Of a stretch of 64,000 bases of DNA, positions 39,094 to 48,215 are shown in pieces. The DNA is taken from assembly GCF_010993775.1 (NCBI RefSeq), contig NZ_WOTO01000038.1:23166-87165 (forward strand), in the 5' to 3' direction. Source of the stretch: Fodinicola feengrottensis. Lineage in GTDB: Bacteria; Actinomycetota; Actinomycetes; Mycobacteriales; HKI-0501. Position 1 is the first letter of the stretch. Each line of letters starts with the position of its first letter. Under the pieces are notes generated by a model that ran no database searches, had not been told where the DNA came from, and saw only the letters and a list, made by a program, of their open reading frames with translations. A program made the translations under genes and the position numbers.

Positions 39094-40566
39094 ATGAGTA
39101 CGGACCCGGGGACCTACCCACCGGCCGGCCAGGCAGTGTCTGCTGGCGGGCCCGCTGGTGGTGCCAGTGCCGACGGCGTCGGTGCCGGGATGGACGGCGG
39201 GATCGAGACGGCCAGCGTGTCGGCGGCTCCAGCGGTCTCCGCCGCCGCGGCGGCCGGCGCTCCCGGCTGGGGCCCGCCGGCAGACAGCGGATACGACGCT
39301 GCCTCCGCCGGTCCGTACGACACGCCTGCTGGTTCGTACGACGTTGCCGAGTACGACGTTGCCGAGTACGCGCCCGCCGACGAAGGCGCGGCCGCGTACG
39401 ACCCGAACGCGTACGGCTACGGATCGCCCGGCGACACTGCCTACCCACCGCAGCCGTACCCACCGCAGCCGTACGAACAACAGCCGAACGATCAGGACCA
39501 CCCCCAGGGCGAGACCCCGGGTGGGTATGGCCAGCCCGCCTACGGGGCCACTCAGCCGCCATCCGAGCCGGCTCAGCCGGCCGCTGCCCAGAGCCCGTAC
39601 GAATATCCGGCCTACCACTCGACCACCCCGCCGGCCTCGTTGCTGGACGACGACGACCACCAGGTGGAGCCGTTAGACGTCACCCCCCGCCGCCGCGTGA
39701 GCAGCCGTCCGGCCTGCCGCCGCGGGCGGTTTCGGCCGTCCTTGGCGTGGTGGCCGCGTTGCTGGCCGGGGCGTTGGGAGCCGGTGGCGGCCTGCTCAGC
39801 CCGACGGCGTACACGGGAGTCGTGGTGCTCGCGCAGCTGCTGGTGGCGGCCGTGTGTGGGTGTTTGGCGGGCACTCGGCGAACCGGTGGGGAGTGGCCGG
39901 GGTGTCGCTGACCGCGGCCCTGGTCGCGGACGGTTTCATGCTGATTCAGGGCGGTCCGTTGGGCGCCCTCGGCTACCACGTGATGCCCGGCACCGGCACT
40001 GGGCCGGACCTGTCGGCGGTGGTCGGCGTGGTCGCGATCGCCTGGATCGCGATGATCCTGGTGCAGCTCGGCCGCGGCCGAAAGCGCGCGCAGGTGACCG
40101 GGGCTTTCGGCCCGCGATGGTGCTGACGGTGACGATGGTCGGCTATGGCGCGTCGATCGCGCTCGTCCGCAACCAGGGCGCCGGCGTGCTGGCCGGCTTC
40201 CTCGCGATGGCCGGGGCGGCGGCGCTGCTCAGCCACGCCACCGACGCGGCGCTGCCGCGGCCGGCGATCGCCCCGGGCGTGCCGCGCGGCCTGGTCGGGC
40301 TGGCGATCGGCGCGGTCGGCGCCGCTGGCGCGGGTGTGCTGGTGGCGAAGCTGGTCGCCATCGGCCCGTTGTACGCCGGGCTGCTCGGGCTTGGCGTCGG
40401 ACTGGTCACCATGTTGCTGGACCTCGGCCAGGCGTACGCGGTGGCCGGCCGGTTGGCCGCCGGTGAACAGCTCGCCGGCTCGACCATCCGGCCGTTGCTC
40501 GGGCCGTGCCTGGCGCTGGCGATGACCATCCTGGGCGCGTGGACTTATGGAGCGGTGGTTCTTTGA
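39094..40566 (+). CDS. Membrane protein with long Pro/Tyr-rich cytoplasmic N-terminus (frameshifted)
   Basis: No recognised family. About 200 disordered residues (YDVAEY, PPQPYPPQPYEQQ, GYGQPAYG) precede seven to nine hydrophobic segments (AVSAVLGVVAALLAGALGAGGG, VVLAQLLVAAVCG, GVAGVSLTAALVADGFMLIQGG, GLAIGAVGAAGAGVLVAKLVAIG, LGVGLVTMLLDLGQAYAVAG). Frame breaks lie near 39695, 39860 and 40115. Its stop overlaps the start of the LmeA-like gene, and it is divergent from glnR. The layout suggests a cell-envelope protein; the function is unknown. Confidence 0.7.
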   Translation: MSTDPGTYPPAGQAVSAGGPAGGASADGVGAGMDGGIETASVSAAPAVSAAAAAGAPGWGPPADSGYDAASAGPYDTPAGSYDVAEYDVAEYAPADEGAAAYDPNAYGYGSPGDTAYPPQPYPPQPYEQQPNDQDHPQGETPGGYGQPAYGATQPPSEPAQPAAAQSPYEYPAYHSTTPPASLLDDDDHQVEPLDVTPRRRVSSRPACRRGRFRPSLAWWPRCWPGRWEPVAACSARRRTRESWCSRSCWWRPCVGVWRALGEPVGSGRGVADRGPGRGRFHADSGRSVGRPRLPRDARHRHWAGPVGGGRRGRDRLDRDDPGAARPRPKARAGDRGFRPAMVLTVTMVGYGASIALVRNQGAGVLAGFLAMAGAAALLSHATDAALPRPAIAPGVPRGLVGLAIGAVGAAGAGVLVAKLVAIGPLYAGLLGLGVGLVTMLLDLGQAYAVAGRLAAGEQLAGSTIRPLLGPCLALAMTILGAWTYGAVVL

Positions 40567-41341
40567 GCGAGGGTGCTTTGAGTGAACTGTTCGACGTCGA
40601 TGTCGTACGCCACGCAAGCGTCGCCGCGGGCGGCGGTGGGTGATCGCGCTGCTGGTGATCCTGCTGATACTGGTGGTCCTGTTGGTGGTGGCTGATCGGG
40701 CTTCCGCCTCGTACGCACAGGACCGGCTGAAGACCCAGTTGGCGAGCACGCTGGCCAAAGATGGCGGGACCGTCCAGTCCGTGCAGTTGGAGGGCTTCCC
40801 GTTTCTCAACCAGGTCATCGGCGGGCACTACACCGGCCTGGACGCGCACATCGTGGATGTGCCGCTGTCCGGGCTGCAGCTGAGTTCGCTGACGGTGACC
40901 GCGACGGACATCACCTGGCCGCTCAACGACGTGGTCAACCAGCGGCTCTCGGCCGCCATCGCGGACCGGGTGGATGCCACCGCGGTGCTGCCGCTGTCCC
41001 GGATCGCCGCGCCGCTGGCCCCGCGCGGGGTCAAGCTGAGCGCCGAGGGCGCCAACATCCGGATCAGCGCGCCGGCCGAGATCGCGGGCCTGGGCGGAGT
41101 GGTCAGTGGCCTCGCCACCGTCGGGGTGACCAACGGCCAGCTGACCATCAGCCTGTCCAAACTGACCATCGGCGGCGTGCCGTTGCCCGCCGCGGCGGGC
41201 AACGCGCTGACCGGCCAGCTGGCCCGTTTCGTGAAGTCTCCGCAGCTGCCGTACGGTCTGCGCCTGAGTTCGGTCAAGCTGGTCGGGCAGAATCTGGTCA
41301 TTGATGCCGGCGCTCGCCAGGTGCACCTTACGGCTGGCTAA
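40563..41341 (+). CDS. LmeA-family phospholipid-binding protein, DUF2993 (frameshifted)
   Basis: Anchored or exported envelope protein; mycobacterial LmeA binds phosphatidylinositol and supports lipomannan elongation. After a short N-terminus and a basic stretch (RRGRRW), one hydrophobic helix (VIALLVILLILVVLLVVA) is followed by the beta-rich DUF2993 domain with QLEGFPFLNQVIGGHY, a family hallmark. A single frameshift near 40605 precedes the helix. Translation probably starts at TTG 40563 or 40578, overlapping or just after the preceding stop. Confidence 0.82.
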
Positions 41342-41414
41342 CGTCAGGACATCTCCCGATTCGGCACCGCCACTGTTACCGTGACCCATTGCAGCGCGGA
41401 GTTCAGCTTGGAGA

Positions 41415-42032
41415 GTGCAGCTGGTGGCGACGATCATCGTGCCGGTCGGGTTCGACAACGGCCCCCGGTTCGGACCGGACGGCGGTACGGAGCCCCACTA
41501 CTACGAAGTCACTGTCGGTAGTCAGTCGGCGGGACTTCCGCGAGATGCCTACCAGGTGTGGTCGACCGCGCACGTCGACGTGCAGGCGCACGCCCGGCTG
41601 CAGTTCACCCGCCGCCGCCGGCTGATCGAGCTCTGCGAGGCGTTGGTCGGGCCGGCCGCTGGAACCGTGGTGGAAAGAATGCTCGCGGACGGGTTGCTGG
41701 CCGAATTCGAGCCCGGCAGCCGGACCGCACTTGAGTTACTGCGCAACTACAATCTGCATCCCAGCGCCCAGGGGATGGGAAATTCGGCCGAGCGCCCGGA
41801 GGTCTTCCGGATCGGCCGAGACGGCAACGTGTTGCTCGAAGTCGTGCCGGACGTCTATTCGTTCTGGTGCGGTGCGTTCACCGGATCCTCGTTGTGGGAG
41901 GAAGTCCTGCGGTACGAGAAGGAGCTGCCGCCGGACGCGCCGCTCAACGCCGAGGAACTCGGGCACGTGCTGTCCGCCGCCGTGCCGATGATTGTCTCGT
42001 CCCGCTGCGGGTTTCTGGAGCCGGCCGGATGA
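41415..42032 (+). CDS. Uncharacterised soluble actinobacterial protein
   Basis: Not recognised. The intact 205-residue frame is soluble, with no signal peptide or membrane segment. Notable parts are an N-terminal beta-like stretch (VATIIVPVGFDNG), ARLQFTRRRRLIELCEAL, and a Trp-containing block (PDVYSFWCGAFTGSSLWEEVL). GTG 41415 is the start. The stop overlaps the ATG of the coiled-coil protein gene (ATGA), so the two are probably made together and may interact. Confidence 0.65.
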   Translation: MQLVATIIVPVGFDNGPRFGPDGGTEPHYYEVTVGSQSAGLPRDAYQVWSTAHVDVQAHARLQFTRRRRLIELCEALVGPAAGTVVERMLADGLLAEFEPGSRTALELLRNYNLHPSAQGMGNSAERPEVFRIGRDGNVLLEVVPDVYSFWCGAFTGSSLWEEVLRYEKELPPDAPLNAEELGHVLSAAVPMIVSSRCGFLEPAG

Positions 42033-43889
42033 CCGTCCCCACCCGGCATGTCAATCAGGACACCCAGAACGTGCTCCGACAGACCTATCTGATCGGTCCG
42101 CGGCGGGCCCTGCACGCCGCCCGCCCCGGCCCGGCCATGTGGCGCAGGGTCGCCGGCCGGCTGGGTGCCTCCAGCGCGGATTTGAAAGCGATCGCTCGTA
42201 CGTTGCCAGCGACGCTGACTTTCGACGGAATGTCACAGTTCTTCACCGAAATGGTCGGCGGCCGGGTCGGCCACGCGGACTATTTTGGCTTGGTCTCAGC
42301 GATGAGCAACCCGGTTCAGGGGTGGCGGAAAATCGCCGACCATCCCGATTCCGACCTTTATCGGCTGGCGTGCTCGTTGGTGTCGGCCGAAGGCGTCACC
42401 GAGTTCGCCCGCCCACAGCGGCCGGTGGACGCGCCTGCAGTGCCGGACCGTCTCGCCGAGTCCGATGTGGACTTGCCGACTTTCGGCGCCATGTCTGCCG
42501 AACCGCGGCTGACGGACGTTGGCTCCGTCGACCCTGAGACGGCGGACGTACGTCCTGCCGAAGCTGATTTCGTACGTCCCGCCGAAAGCGATTTCGCGGA
42601 CGTGCGGCCGGCGGCAGCAGCCGAAGTCGCGGACGTGCGGCCGGCGGCCCCCGAGCCGGAGGTCGTGGACGTACGAGTCGAGGCTGAGCCGGTGGTGGCC
42701 CCGCCGCGCCGGCGCGGGCGGCATTCGGCCCCAGACGCCGACGAAATCCCGAAAAAAACCCGGTTCCCAGTGTTCCCGAAAACAGTGTTCCCGAAAACAG
42801 TGTTCCCGAGAATATTGTTCCTGCCGAAGTGGTCGCCCAAAGCCAGCCTCCGGTCGAAACTGTCGAGGCACTGGAGCCCACCGCCGGGCCGGCGGAGCCG
42901 GTCGTCGCCGTCGATCTCGTAAAAGCGGCCAAGCCGGCGGAAAAAGCCGAGTCCGTTGAAATGGTCGAGCCGGCCGAAGCCGAGCCAGTCGAAACGACAG
43001 AGCCAGCCGAAGCCGAGCCGGCGACCGTGGAATCGGAACCGCGGCTGGAAAAAAAAACAGCCGATGCCGCGCGAACCCAGGTGACGGTGGAAAATCCCGA
43101 GCACGACACCGTGATAGATGTCGATTTCGCGGACGGCGAGTTGGACCTGCGCGACTACGACCAAGGCCAGGAAGAGGTCACCGGCGCGCACCTGATCGCC
43201 AGTTTCGCCCAGCGGGATCGGTTGGTGGACCGACTGGGCGAGCGGGACACCGTCATCAACAAGCTGGTCGACGCGATTGGCAACCGCGATGAGGCGATTG
43301 AGCACCGTGACCAGATGATCGGCATGCTGGTCGAGCGGGATCGGCTGATCGAGCGGCTGTTCGCTCGGCTGGACGAGCGGGACGCGGTGATCAACCGGCT
43401 GGCCGAGGCGATTGGCAAGCGGGACAAGGCGATCGAACAGCGCGACCAGATGATCACCGTGCTGATCGAGAAGGTCGAGCGGTACGCCCAACCGGAGCCG
43501 GCGGTTCGGCCGGGGACACCCGAGCCGGCGCGTACGGACCGCCCGCTTGCCCACCACGGCGGCCAGCACACGGTGTCGCACCCGATGTCGTCCCAACCAG
43601 TGGACACCGTCGAGGTGCCGCGCCGCGGACCACCGCCGAGCCCTTCCCGAGCCGGACCGTGCGCGGTGGGCTGCCCGGGATCGGGGCCCGTCCAGCGGCC
43701 GCGCTCAGTCACCGTTCGCGCTTGCAGGGCGCCGCCGAAAACGGCTTTGACCAGCGCGTACTCTCCGCCGCCGAGCTGGCCCAGGTGCCGCTGGGAGTGG
43801 TCCGCCGACCGGCCCCTGGTGAGCCGGGGGCTCCCGCCGTGGTGCCCGCGCGGGTATCGTCGCAGCGGCCGCCGGACGCGAGACCTTAG
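42029..43889 (+). CDS. Large acidic protein with tandem coiled-coil repeats (frameshifted)
   Basis: Not recognised. Residues 1-110 form a small globular region (RQTYLIGPRRALHAARPG, TFDGMSQFFTEM). A long Glu/Ala/Pro/Val-rich linker follows (VRPAEADFVRPAES, VETTEPAEAEP), including three SVPEN units encoded by a 15-base repeat. Then come two copies of a roughly 43-residue charged repeat built on RDxxI/V (RDEAIEHRDQMIGMLVE and RDKAIEQRDQMITVLIE), strongly predictive of coiled coil. Frame breaks lie at an A7 run near 42757 and near 43640; the end reads RRPAPGEPGAPAVVP. It could be a scaffold or cell-division-type filament protein, but this is inference. Confidence 0.65.
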
Positions 43890-43957
43890 TCACAGCTGAG
43901 GACTCCGGGCCGGAGGTGGCGGGAAGGATCGGCGCCAACCGCGTGTTGGAGAGTGCT

Positions 43958-44429
43958 ATGAGCCTGGCTGGAGCGATCACCCTCGGCGTCGTCCTCGTCG
44001 TCGGGGTCATTGGCGGTGCGCTCTGGCGGCGGCGGCGGCAGGGGCAGGTGCGCGTACGAACGCAGGCACCGGTGCCGGAGCCGGCGATCGCTCGCGACTT
44101 GTTGGCCCGGGCTGGCGCCGAGCCCGTCGCCGATGTCGATCTCACTCTTTTGCAGGTGTCGTCCACTTTTTTGCGCGCCGTGTCGCAGCACTCGTACGCT
44201 GCTCGCCCACATTTCCGCGGACGAGCCGCGGGTCCGGCACGTGGATGTCGACGTGGCCGACCACCTGGAGTTGGTGCGGGCCTTCAACGTGCTCAGCACG
44301 CCCACCACGGTGTTGCTCGGACCGGCCGGCCAGGAGCTTGGCCGGGCCGTCGGGGTGCCGCGGAAAGACCAGGTCATGGCTGCGATCAGTGCCGCCACCG
44401 GCGGGTCGCCAGCCGCTGCGCAGCGGTGA
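43958..44429 (+). CDS. Membrane-anchored thioredoxin-like protein (ThiX-type, frameshifted)
   Basis: Thiol-disulfide protein with an N-terminal membrane anchor (ITLGVVLVVGVIGGALW), a basic stop-transfer (RRRRQG), then a thioredoxin fold carrying the redox motif FCAPCRST and the cis-Pro segment NVLSTPTTVLLG. One extra T in a T6 run near 44170 hides the CxxC; with five T the domain reads through. It precedes the sulfur operon, as thiX does in M. tuberculosis, and may reduce partners of the adjacent DUF4395 or sulfurtransferase proteins. Confidence 0.82.
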
Positions 44430-44488
44430 TTACGCTGCGTTCGGACAGGTCCACATCACCCGGGTTTGCTGGTACGCTCGGCAGCACT

Positions 44489-44602
44489 ATGGACGCGGCG
44501 GTCAATCCCAACCTGACGTGCTCAGCACTTTTCCCGGTGCTGACGCGGCGGCGTGCGGTCGACAACTGCCGCGTGTCCACCTGCCTGTGTCCGGGCTGCT
44601 GA
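44489..44602 (+). CDS. Cys-rich leader peptide (Ms5788A-type attenuator)
   Basis: A 37-residue ORF starting MDAAVNPNLTC and ending NCRVSTCLCPGC, with four Cys codons in its last eleven residues. It ends 116 bases before the DUF4395-sulfurtransferase-DUF1416 operon. In mycobacteria such leaders sense charged tRNA-Cys: ribosome stalling at Cys codons when cysteine is short turns on the downstream sulfur genes. A TACGCT sequence (44473-44478) is a possible -10 box, which would give a very short or absent 5' leader. Short hairpins between the leader and 44719 could be the switch, but I could not resolve a single attenuator structure. Confidence 0.75.
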   Translation: MDAAVNPNLTCSALFPVLTRRRAVDNCRVSTCLCPGC

Positions 44603-44718
44603 CGGCGCTGCGCCCGAAGTAAGCCCGCGCGTCCCGTTATCGCGGCCTGCCTTCAGTTTTTTGCGTCTCGTAGCGCCTTTCACGCACCTCATCCCTTTGT
44701 TTGTCAGGAGCGTCAGGC

Positions 44719-45189
44719 ATGTCCGAACCCGTTCAGTCCCCAGGAATTGACCCACGTGGTCCACGGTTCGCCGCCTGGATCACCACGGTCGTGCTGGCCG
44801 TCGTGCTGCTGACCAGCAGCGGCTGGCTGTTGGCCGTACAAGCGGTAATTTTCGCGGTCGGGGCCTTTGTTGGCCTCAAATACGCGCCTTACGGCTTCCT
44901 TTATCGCACCTTTTTGAGGGCTCCGGTCAACCGCAGGTGGGGTCCGCCGTCCGAGCTTGAAGCGGAGGCACCGCCGCGGTTCGCGCAGGGCGTCGGGTTT
45001 GCCTTCGCGGTCGTCGGGGCGGTCGGCTATCTGTCCGGCGGCTGGGTTGTCGGGCTGATCGCCACCGCTTTCGCTTTCATCGCGGCATTTCTCAACGCGG
45101 CCTTCGGCTACTGCCTCGGCTGCCAGGTTTACCTTCTCATCCAGCGTTTCGTGAAACGGTCCACATCTGACAAGGGAGTGACAGCATGA
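44719..45189 (+). CDS. DUF4395 membrane protein of sulfur operon
   Basis: A 156-residue protein with four hydrophobic segments (WITTVVLAVVLLTSSGWLLAV, VIFAVGAFVGL, GFAFAVVGAVGYLSGGWVVGLIA, FAFIAAFLNAAFGYCLGC). The CLGC motif at the end of the last helix is typical of DUF4395 and could pass electrons or sulfur equivalents to the partner enzymes. ATG 44719 follows TCAGGAG. It overlaps the sulfurtransferase start by 4 bases. Confidence 0.88.
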   Translation: MSEPVQSPGIDPRGPRFAAWITTVVLAVVLLTSSGWLLAVQAVIFAVGAFVGLKYAPYGFLYRTFLRAPVNRRWGPPSELEAEAPPRFAQGVGFAFAVVGAVGYLSGGWVVGLIATAFAFIAAFLNAAFGYCLGCQVYLLIQRFVKRSTSDKGVTA

Positions 45190-46031
45190 GTCGTGACGAC
45201 GTACTCGTCTCCGCCGAATGGGTGGAGAAGAACGCCGACAGCGACGGAGTCGTGCTCGTCGAGGTTGACGAGGACACCACCGCGTTCGACGGCGGCCACA
45301 TCGCCGGTGCGATCAAGCTGGACTGGAAGAAGGACCTGCAGGACCAGGTCCGCCGCGACTTCGTGAACAAGGAGCAGTTCGAGAAGCTCCTGTCCGAGCG
45401 CGGAGTGTCCAATGAGGACACCGTGATTTTGTACGGTGGCAACAACAACTGGTTCGCCGCGTACGCGTACTGGTATTTCAAGCTGTACGGGCACGACGCG
45501 GTGAAGCTGCTCGATGGCGGCCGCAAGAAGTGGGAGCTGGACGGCCGTCCGCTGTCCACCGACCCGGCTGACCGCAAGGCCACCACCTACTCGGCGAATG
45601 AGCCGAACACCGCGATTCGCGCCTTCCGCGACGAGGTGGTCGACGCGATCGGCACGAAGAACCTGGTCGACGTGCGGTCGCCCGACGAGTTCTCCGGCAA
45701 GCTGCTGGCGCCGGCGCACCTGCCGCAGGAAGTCGCTCAGCGCGGCGGCCACATTCCCGGTGCGATCAACGTTCCGTGGAGCAAGGCGGCCAACGAGGAC
45801 GGCACCTTCCGCAAGGACACCGAGCTGGCCGAGCTTTACAAGGAAGCCGGTTTGGACGACAGCAAGGAAACCATCGCGTACTGCCGGATCGGTGAGCGCT
45901 CCAGCCACACCTGGTTCGTGCTGCACGAGCTGCTCGGCGACGAGTCGGTGAAGAACTACGACGGTTCCTGGACCGAATACGGTTCGCTGGTCGGCGTGCC
46001 GATCGAGCTCGGCGACGGGTCGAAGGCATGA
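45186..46031 (+). CDS. cysA2: Thiosulfate sulfurtransferase (rhodanese, CysA2/SseA-type)
   Basis: Transfers sulfane sulfur from thiosulfate to a thiophilic acceptor. The intact 281-residue protein has two rhodanese domains; the second carries the catalytic Cys in AYCRIGERSSHTW, the CRIGER loop of the actinobacterial enzyme. It is coupled at both ends (ATGA overlaps) with DUF4395 and DUF1416, so the three proteins are made in fixed ratio. Expression is probably governed by the upstream Cys leader. Confidence 0.93.
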   Translation: MSRDDVLVSAEWVEKNADSDGVVLVEVDEDTTAFDGGHIAGAIKLDWKKDLQDQVRRDFVNKEQFEKLLSERGVSNEDTVILYGGNNNWFAAYAYWYFKLYGHDAVKLLDGGRKKWELDGRPLSTDPADRKATTYSANEPNTAIRAFRDEVVDAIGTKNLVDVRSPDEFSGKLLAPAHLPQEVAQRGGHIPGAINVPWSKAANEDGTFRKDTELAELYKEAGLDDSKETIAYCRIGERSSHTWFVLHELLGDESVKNYDGSWTEYGSLVGVPIELGDGSKA

Positions 46032-46348
46032 GCGCCCCGTTGACCGGCGACGGCTGCGGCGCTCCCGTCCAGGGACAGTCGCTGGCCGGCATCGACGTGG
46101 ACAAGGAAACCGTCATCCAGGGCGTCGTGACCGCCGGCGGCACTCCAGTGCCGCAGGCGTACGTACGGCTGCTGGACGCCAGTGGTGAGTTCACCGCTGA
46201 GGTCCAGGCATCGCCGGCCGGCGAGTTCCGGTTCTTTGCCCGGCCGGGCCAGTGGGTCGTGCGGGCGCTGTCCCGCAGTGGCAACGGCGAGGCCACCGTC
46301 ACCGCCGCCATCGGCGTGAATGAGACGCCGCTGGCGGTCGCCAGCTAG
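46028..46348 (+). CDS. sseC: DUF1416 protein (SseC-type)
   Basis: A 106-residue soluble protein with a single beta-sandwich domain (IQGVVTAGGTPVPQAYVRLLD, GEFRFFARPGQWVVRALS) and Cys in GDGCGAPVQG. It always travels with the CysA2-type sulfurtransferase in actinobacteria; its exact biochemical role is not known. The frame is intact, and it is followed by a clear terminator. Confidence 0.9.
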   Translation: MSAPLTGDGCGAPVQGQSLAGIDVDKETVIQGVVTAGGTPVPQAYVRLLDASGEFTAEVQASPAGEFRFFARPGQWVVRALSRSGNGEATVTAAIGVNETPLAVAS

Positions 46349-46357
46349 TTTTCCCTG

Positions 46358-46403
46358 AAAAAGGCCCTCTTGCCCGCACAGCTGCGGGTAGGAGGGCCTT
46401 TTC
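46358..46403 (+). terminator. Classic rho-independent terminator of sulfur operon
   Basis: AAAAGGCCCTC (46359-46369) pairs with GAGGGCCTTTT (46392-46402) around an inner CCCGCA/TGCGGG stem, ending in a T run. It begins 10 bases after the DUF1416 stop. Confidence 0.9.
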
Positions 46404-46449
46404 GTTATCTACCAAGTGTTACCAGGGCAGTGTTTCCCAAGGGCAGTGT

Positions 46450-47142
46450 CTACCAAGGGACGGGGCCGTTGTCGTCGAAGAAGCCACCGGTCGGACCGTC
46501 ATCATCCAAAGTGGACAGTTTGACGATGACGGCCGCGCCGTCGGCCGCGGTACGGGCGATGACCCGACCCATTTCCTTGAAGGGCTTGGCGAAATCGGTG
46601 TCACAGGCGCCCGGTGCGGCCGCGTTGACCAGAATTCCATCGACCCGCAGATCTTTCGCGTATTGCACAGTGAGTGCGTTCAATGCCGTTTTTGAGACTG
46701 GGTAAGCGGATCCGGCCTGCATTTTCGCGAAGTAATGGTCGGGGTCGGTCATCCAACCGAGCGAACCGGTGCCGCTGGAAACGTTGACGATCCGGCCATG
46801 CGCGGATTTGCGGAGCAGGGGGAGCATCGCGTTGGTGACTGCGATGACGCCGAAAAGGTTGGTCTCGAAGATCTCCCGTACGGATTTCAGGTCGGCGGTG
46901 TGCGGTGGATGGCCAGGGCCGTCGGAAATGCCGGCATTGTTGACGAGCACGTCCAGCTGGCCGTGGCGCTGCTCTACGGCCACCGCGGCAGCGTCGATGC
47001 TGGCCTGGTCAGTCACATCCAGCCGTACGCCAGCAGGCCCGCCGGCCCGGGTCGCCGCGATGACGGTGTGGCCGAGGGCGGTGAGCTGGGCGGCGACCTC
47101 GCGGCCAATGCCCCGGCTTGCTCCAGTGACGAGTGCGATCAT
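46450..47142 (-). CDS. Short-chain dehydrogenase/reductase
   Basis: NAD(P)-dependent oxidoreductase of 230 residues, frame intact. It has the cofactor motif TGASRGIG, NNAG, the catalytic Ser in VNVSSGTGS, and YPVSK (Tyr and Lys). The C-terminus (DDDGPTGGFFDDNGPVPW) matches carbonyl-reductase-like SDRs. It is divergent from a LysR regulator across 70 bases and is the likely target of that regulator. The substrate is unknown. Confidence 0.9.
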   Translation of the reverse strand: MIALVTGASRGIGREVAAQLTALGHTVIAATRAGGPAGVRLDVTDQASIDAAAVAVEQRHGQLDVLVNNAGISDGPGHPPHTADLKSVREIFETNLFGVIAVTNAMLPLLRKSAHGRIVNVSSGTGSLGWMTDPDHYFAKMQAGSAYPVSKTALNALTVQYAKDLRVDGILVNAAAPGACDTDFAKPFKEMGRVIARTAADGAAVIVKLSTLDDDGPTGGFFDDNGPVPW

Positions 47143-47199
47143 GTGTCGAGCCTGCCGCTGCCGACCGGTCCGGCGCTAACACCGATCCGGTCATGAGCG

Positions 47200-47214
47200 A
47201 TACCGTACGGGTAT
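47200..47214. promoter_or_regulatory. Possible LysR binding site (T-N11-A)
   Basis: ATACC-GTACG-GGTAT is a 15-base interrupted palindrome containing T-N11-A. It overlaps the LysR start codon in the divergent LysR/SDR intergenic region, an autoregulatory position. A second inverted pair, GACCGG/CCGGTC, lies just to the left (47163-47192). Confidence 0.4.
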
Positions 47215-48062
47215 GGAGCGGTTGGAGACCCGGGAGCTGGGCTATTTCGTGGCCGTCGCGCAGGAGCTGCATTTCGGCCGGGCGGCCGGCCGGCTGGGCA
47301 TCGCGCAGCCGCCGTTGTCCCGCGCGATCCAGCGGCTGGAACGAAAACTCGGCGTGCGGCTGTTCACTCGTACCAGCCAGCGGGTCGCGCTGACCGAAGC
47401 CGGTGAGGTATTGCTGCATGAGGCGCAGAGGGTGCTGGCAGCCGCCGACGCGGCCGCGAGTCGTACCCAACGGGCCGGGAAGCGCTCCGAGAATTTCGTG
47501 GTGGCCATGAAGCCGGGCATCGACCACGGTCTGTTGCCAGCGATCCTGTCCGCCTTCGCGGCGGATCCGGCCGGACTGCCCGTCGACATCGTGGTGGGTG
47601 GCGTGGGGGAGCAGACGCCCATGATTCGGCAGGGCCGCGCGGACGTTGCTTTTGTCCACGAGCACACCGATCTGGCCGGGCTGGACACCGTCGAATTCCT
47701 GGTCGAGAGCCAGGTTTTGCTGGTGCCGCAAGGGCATCGGCTGGCCAGGCGCGCGTCCGTACGCATGCGGGACGTGCGCGACGAGCCGCTGCCCTGTTGG
47801 CCGGCGGACCGGCCGAACATCCGCGATGTCGGGCAGTTGATGCAACTTGTGTGTGCTGGGATTGATTATCGCGGTGCTTCCCGAGACCGTACGCCGGCAC
47901 CTGCGCGAGGAACTCGTGTGCGTCCCGGTCGAAGATGCCGAGCCGACCCGGGTGATGATCGGCTGGCCGGAGGGCAGTCACTCGCCGGCGGTGGCGGCTT
48001 TCGTCGGCCATGCGACCAAACATGCCACCAAACACGCCGACAACATGATCCCACTGATTTAA
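47213..48062 (+). CDS. LysR-family transcriptional regulator (frameshifted)
   Basis: The N-terminal winged helix-turn-helix (ELGYFVAVAQELHFGRAAGRL, PLSRAIQRLERKLG) is followed by the LysR co-inducer domain (GLLPAILSAFAADPAGLPVDI). One frameshift near 47840 precedes GLIIAVLPETVRRHL. It probably controls the divergent SDR gene and itself. The effector is unknown. Confidence 0.87.
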
Positions 48063-48113
48063 GGGGCGTGGACGTCCTGAGGGTCTGGTTGGCCGGCCGG
48101 TAGGGTTGGCGGC

Positions 48114-48215
48114 GTGTTGGAGACCATATTCGTGCTGCTGCTGGTCGCCGCGTGCCTCGCGGTCGGCTGGTTCGCGCTGTTCGTGGCGCAGAAGCTCTAT
48201 CGGGGGGAACGCTGA
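48114..48215 (+). CDS. 33-residue single-helix micro-membrane protein
   Basis: GTG 48114 opens a 33-residue frame that is one transmembrane segment (TIFVLLLVAACLAVGWFALFV) plus a basic end (QKLYRGER). Its TGA overlaps the CTG start of the next gene, and the next gene's ribosome-binding site (GGGGGG) lies inside it, so translation of the two is linked. No family is recognised. It could be a real microprotein or only a translated leader. Confidence 0.5.
   Translation: MLETIFVLLLVAACLAVGWFALFVAQKLYRGER

Noticed and set aside
38620..39094. A long N-terminal extension of the membrane protein that starts at 39094
   Set aside because: The open frame upstream overlaps glnR on the opposite strand and its translation looks random; ATG 39094 (MSTDPGTYPP) is the natural start.
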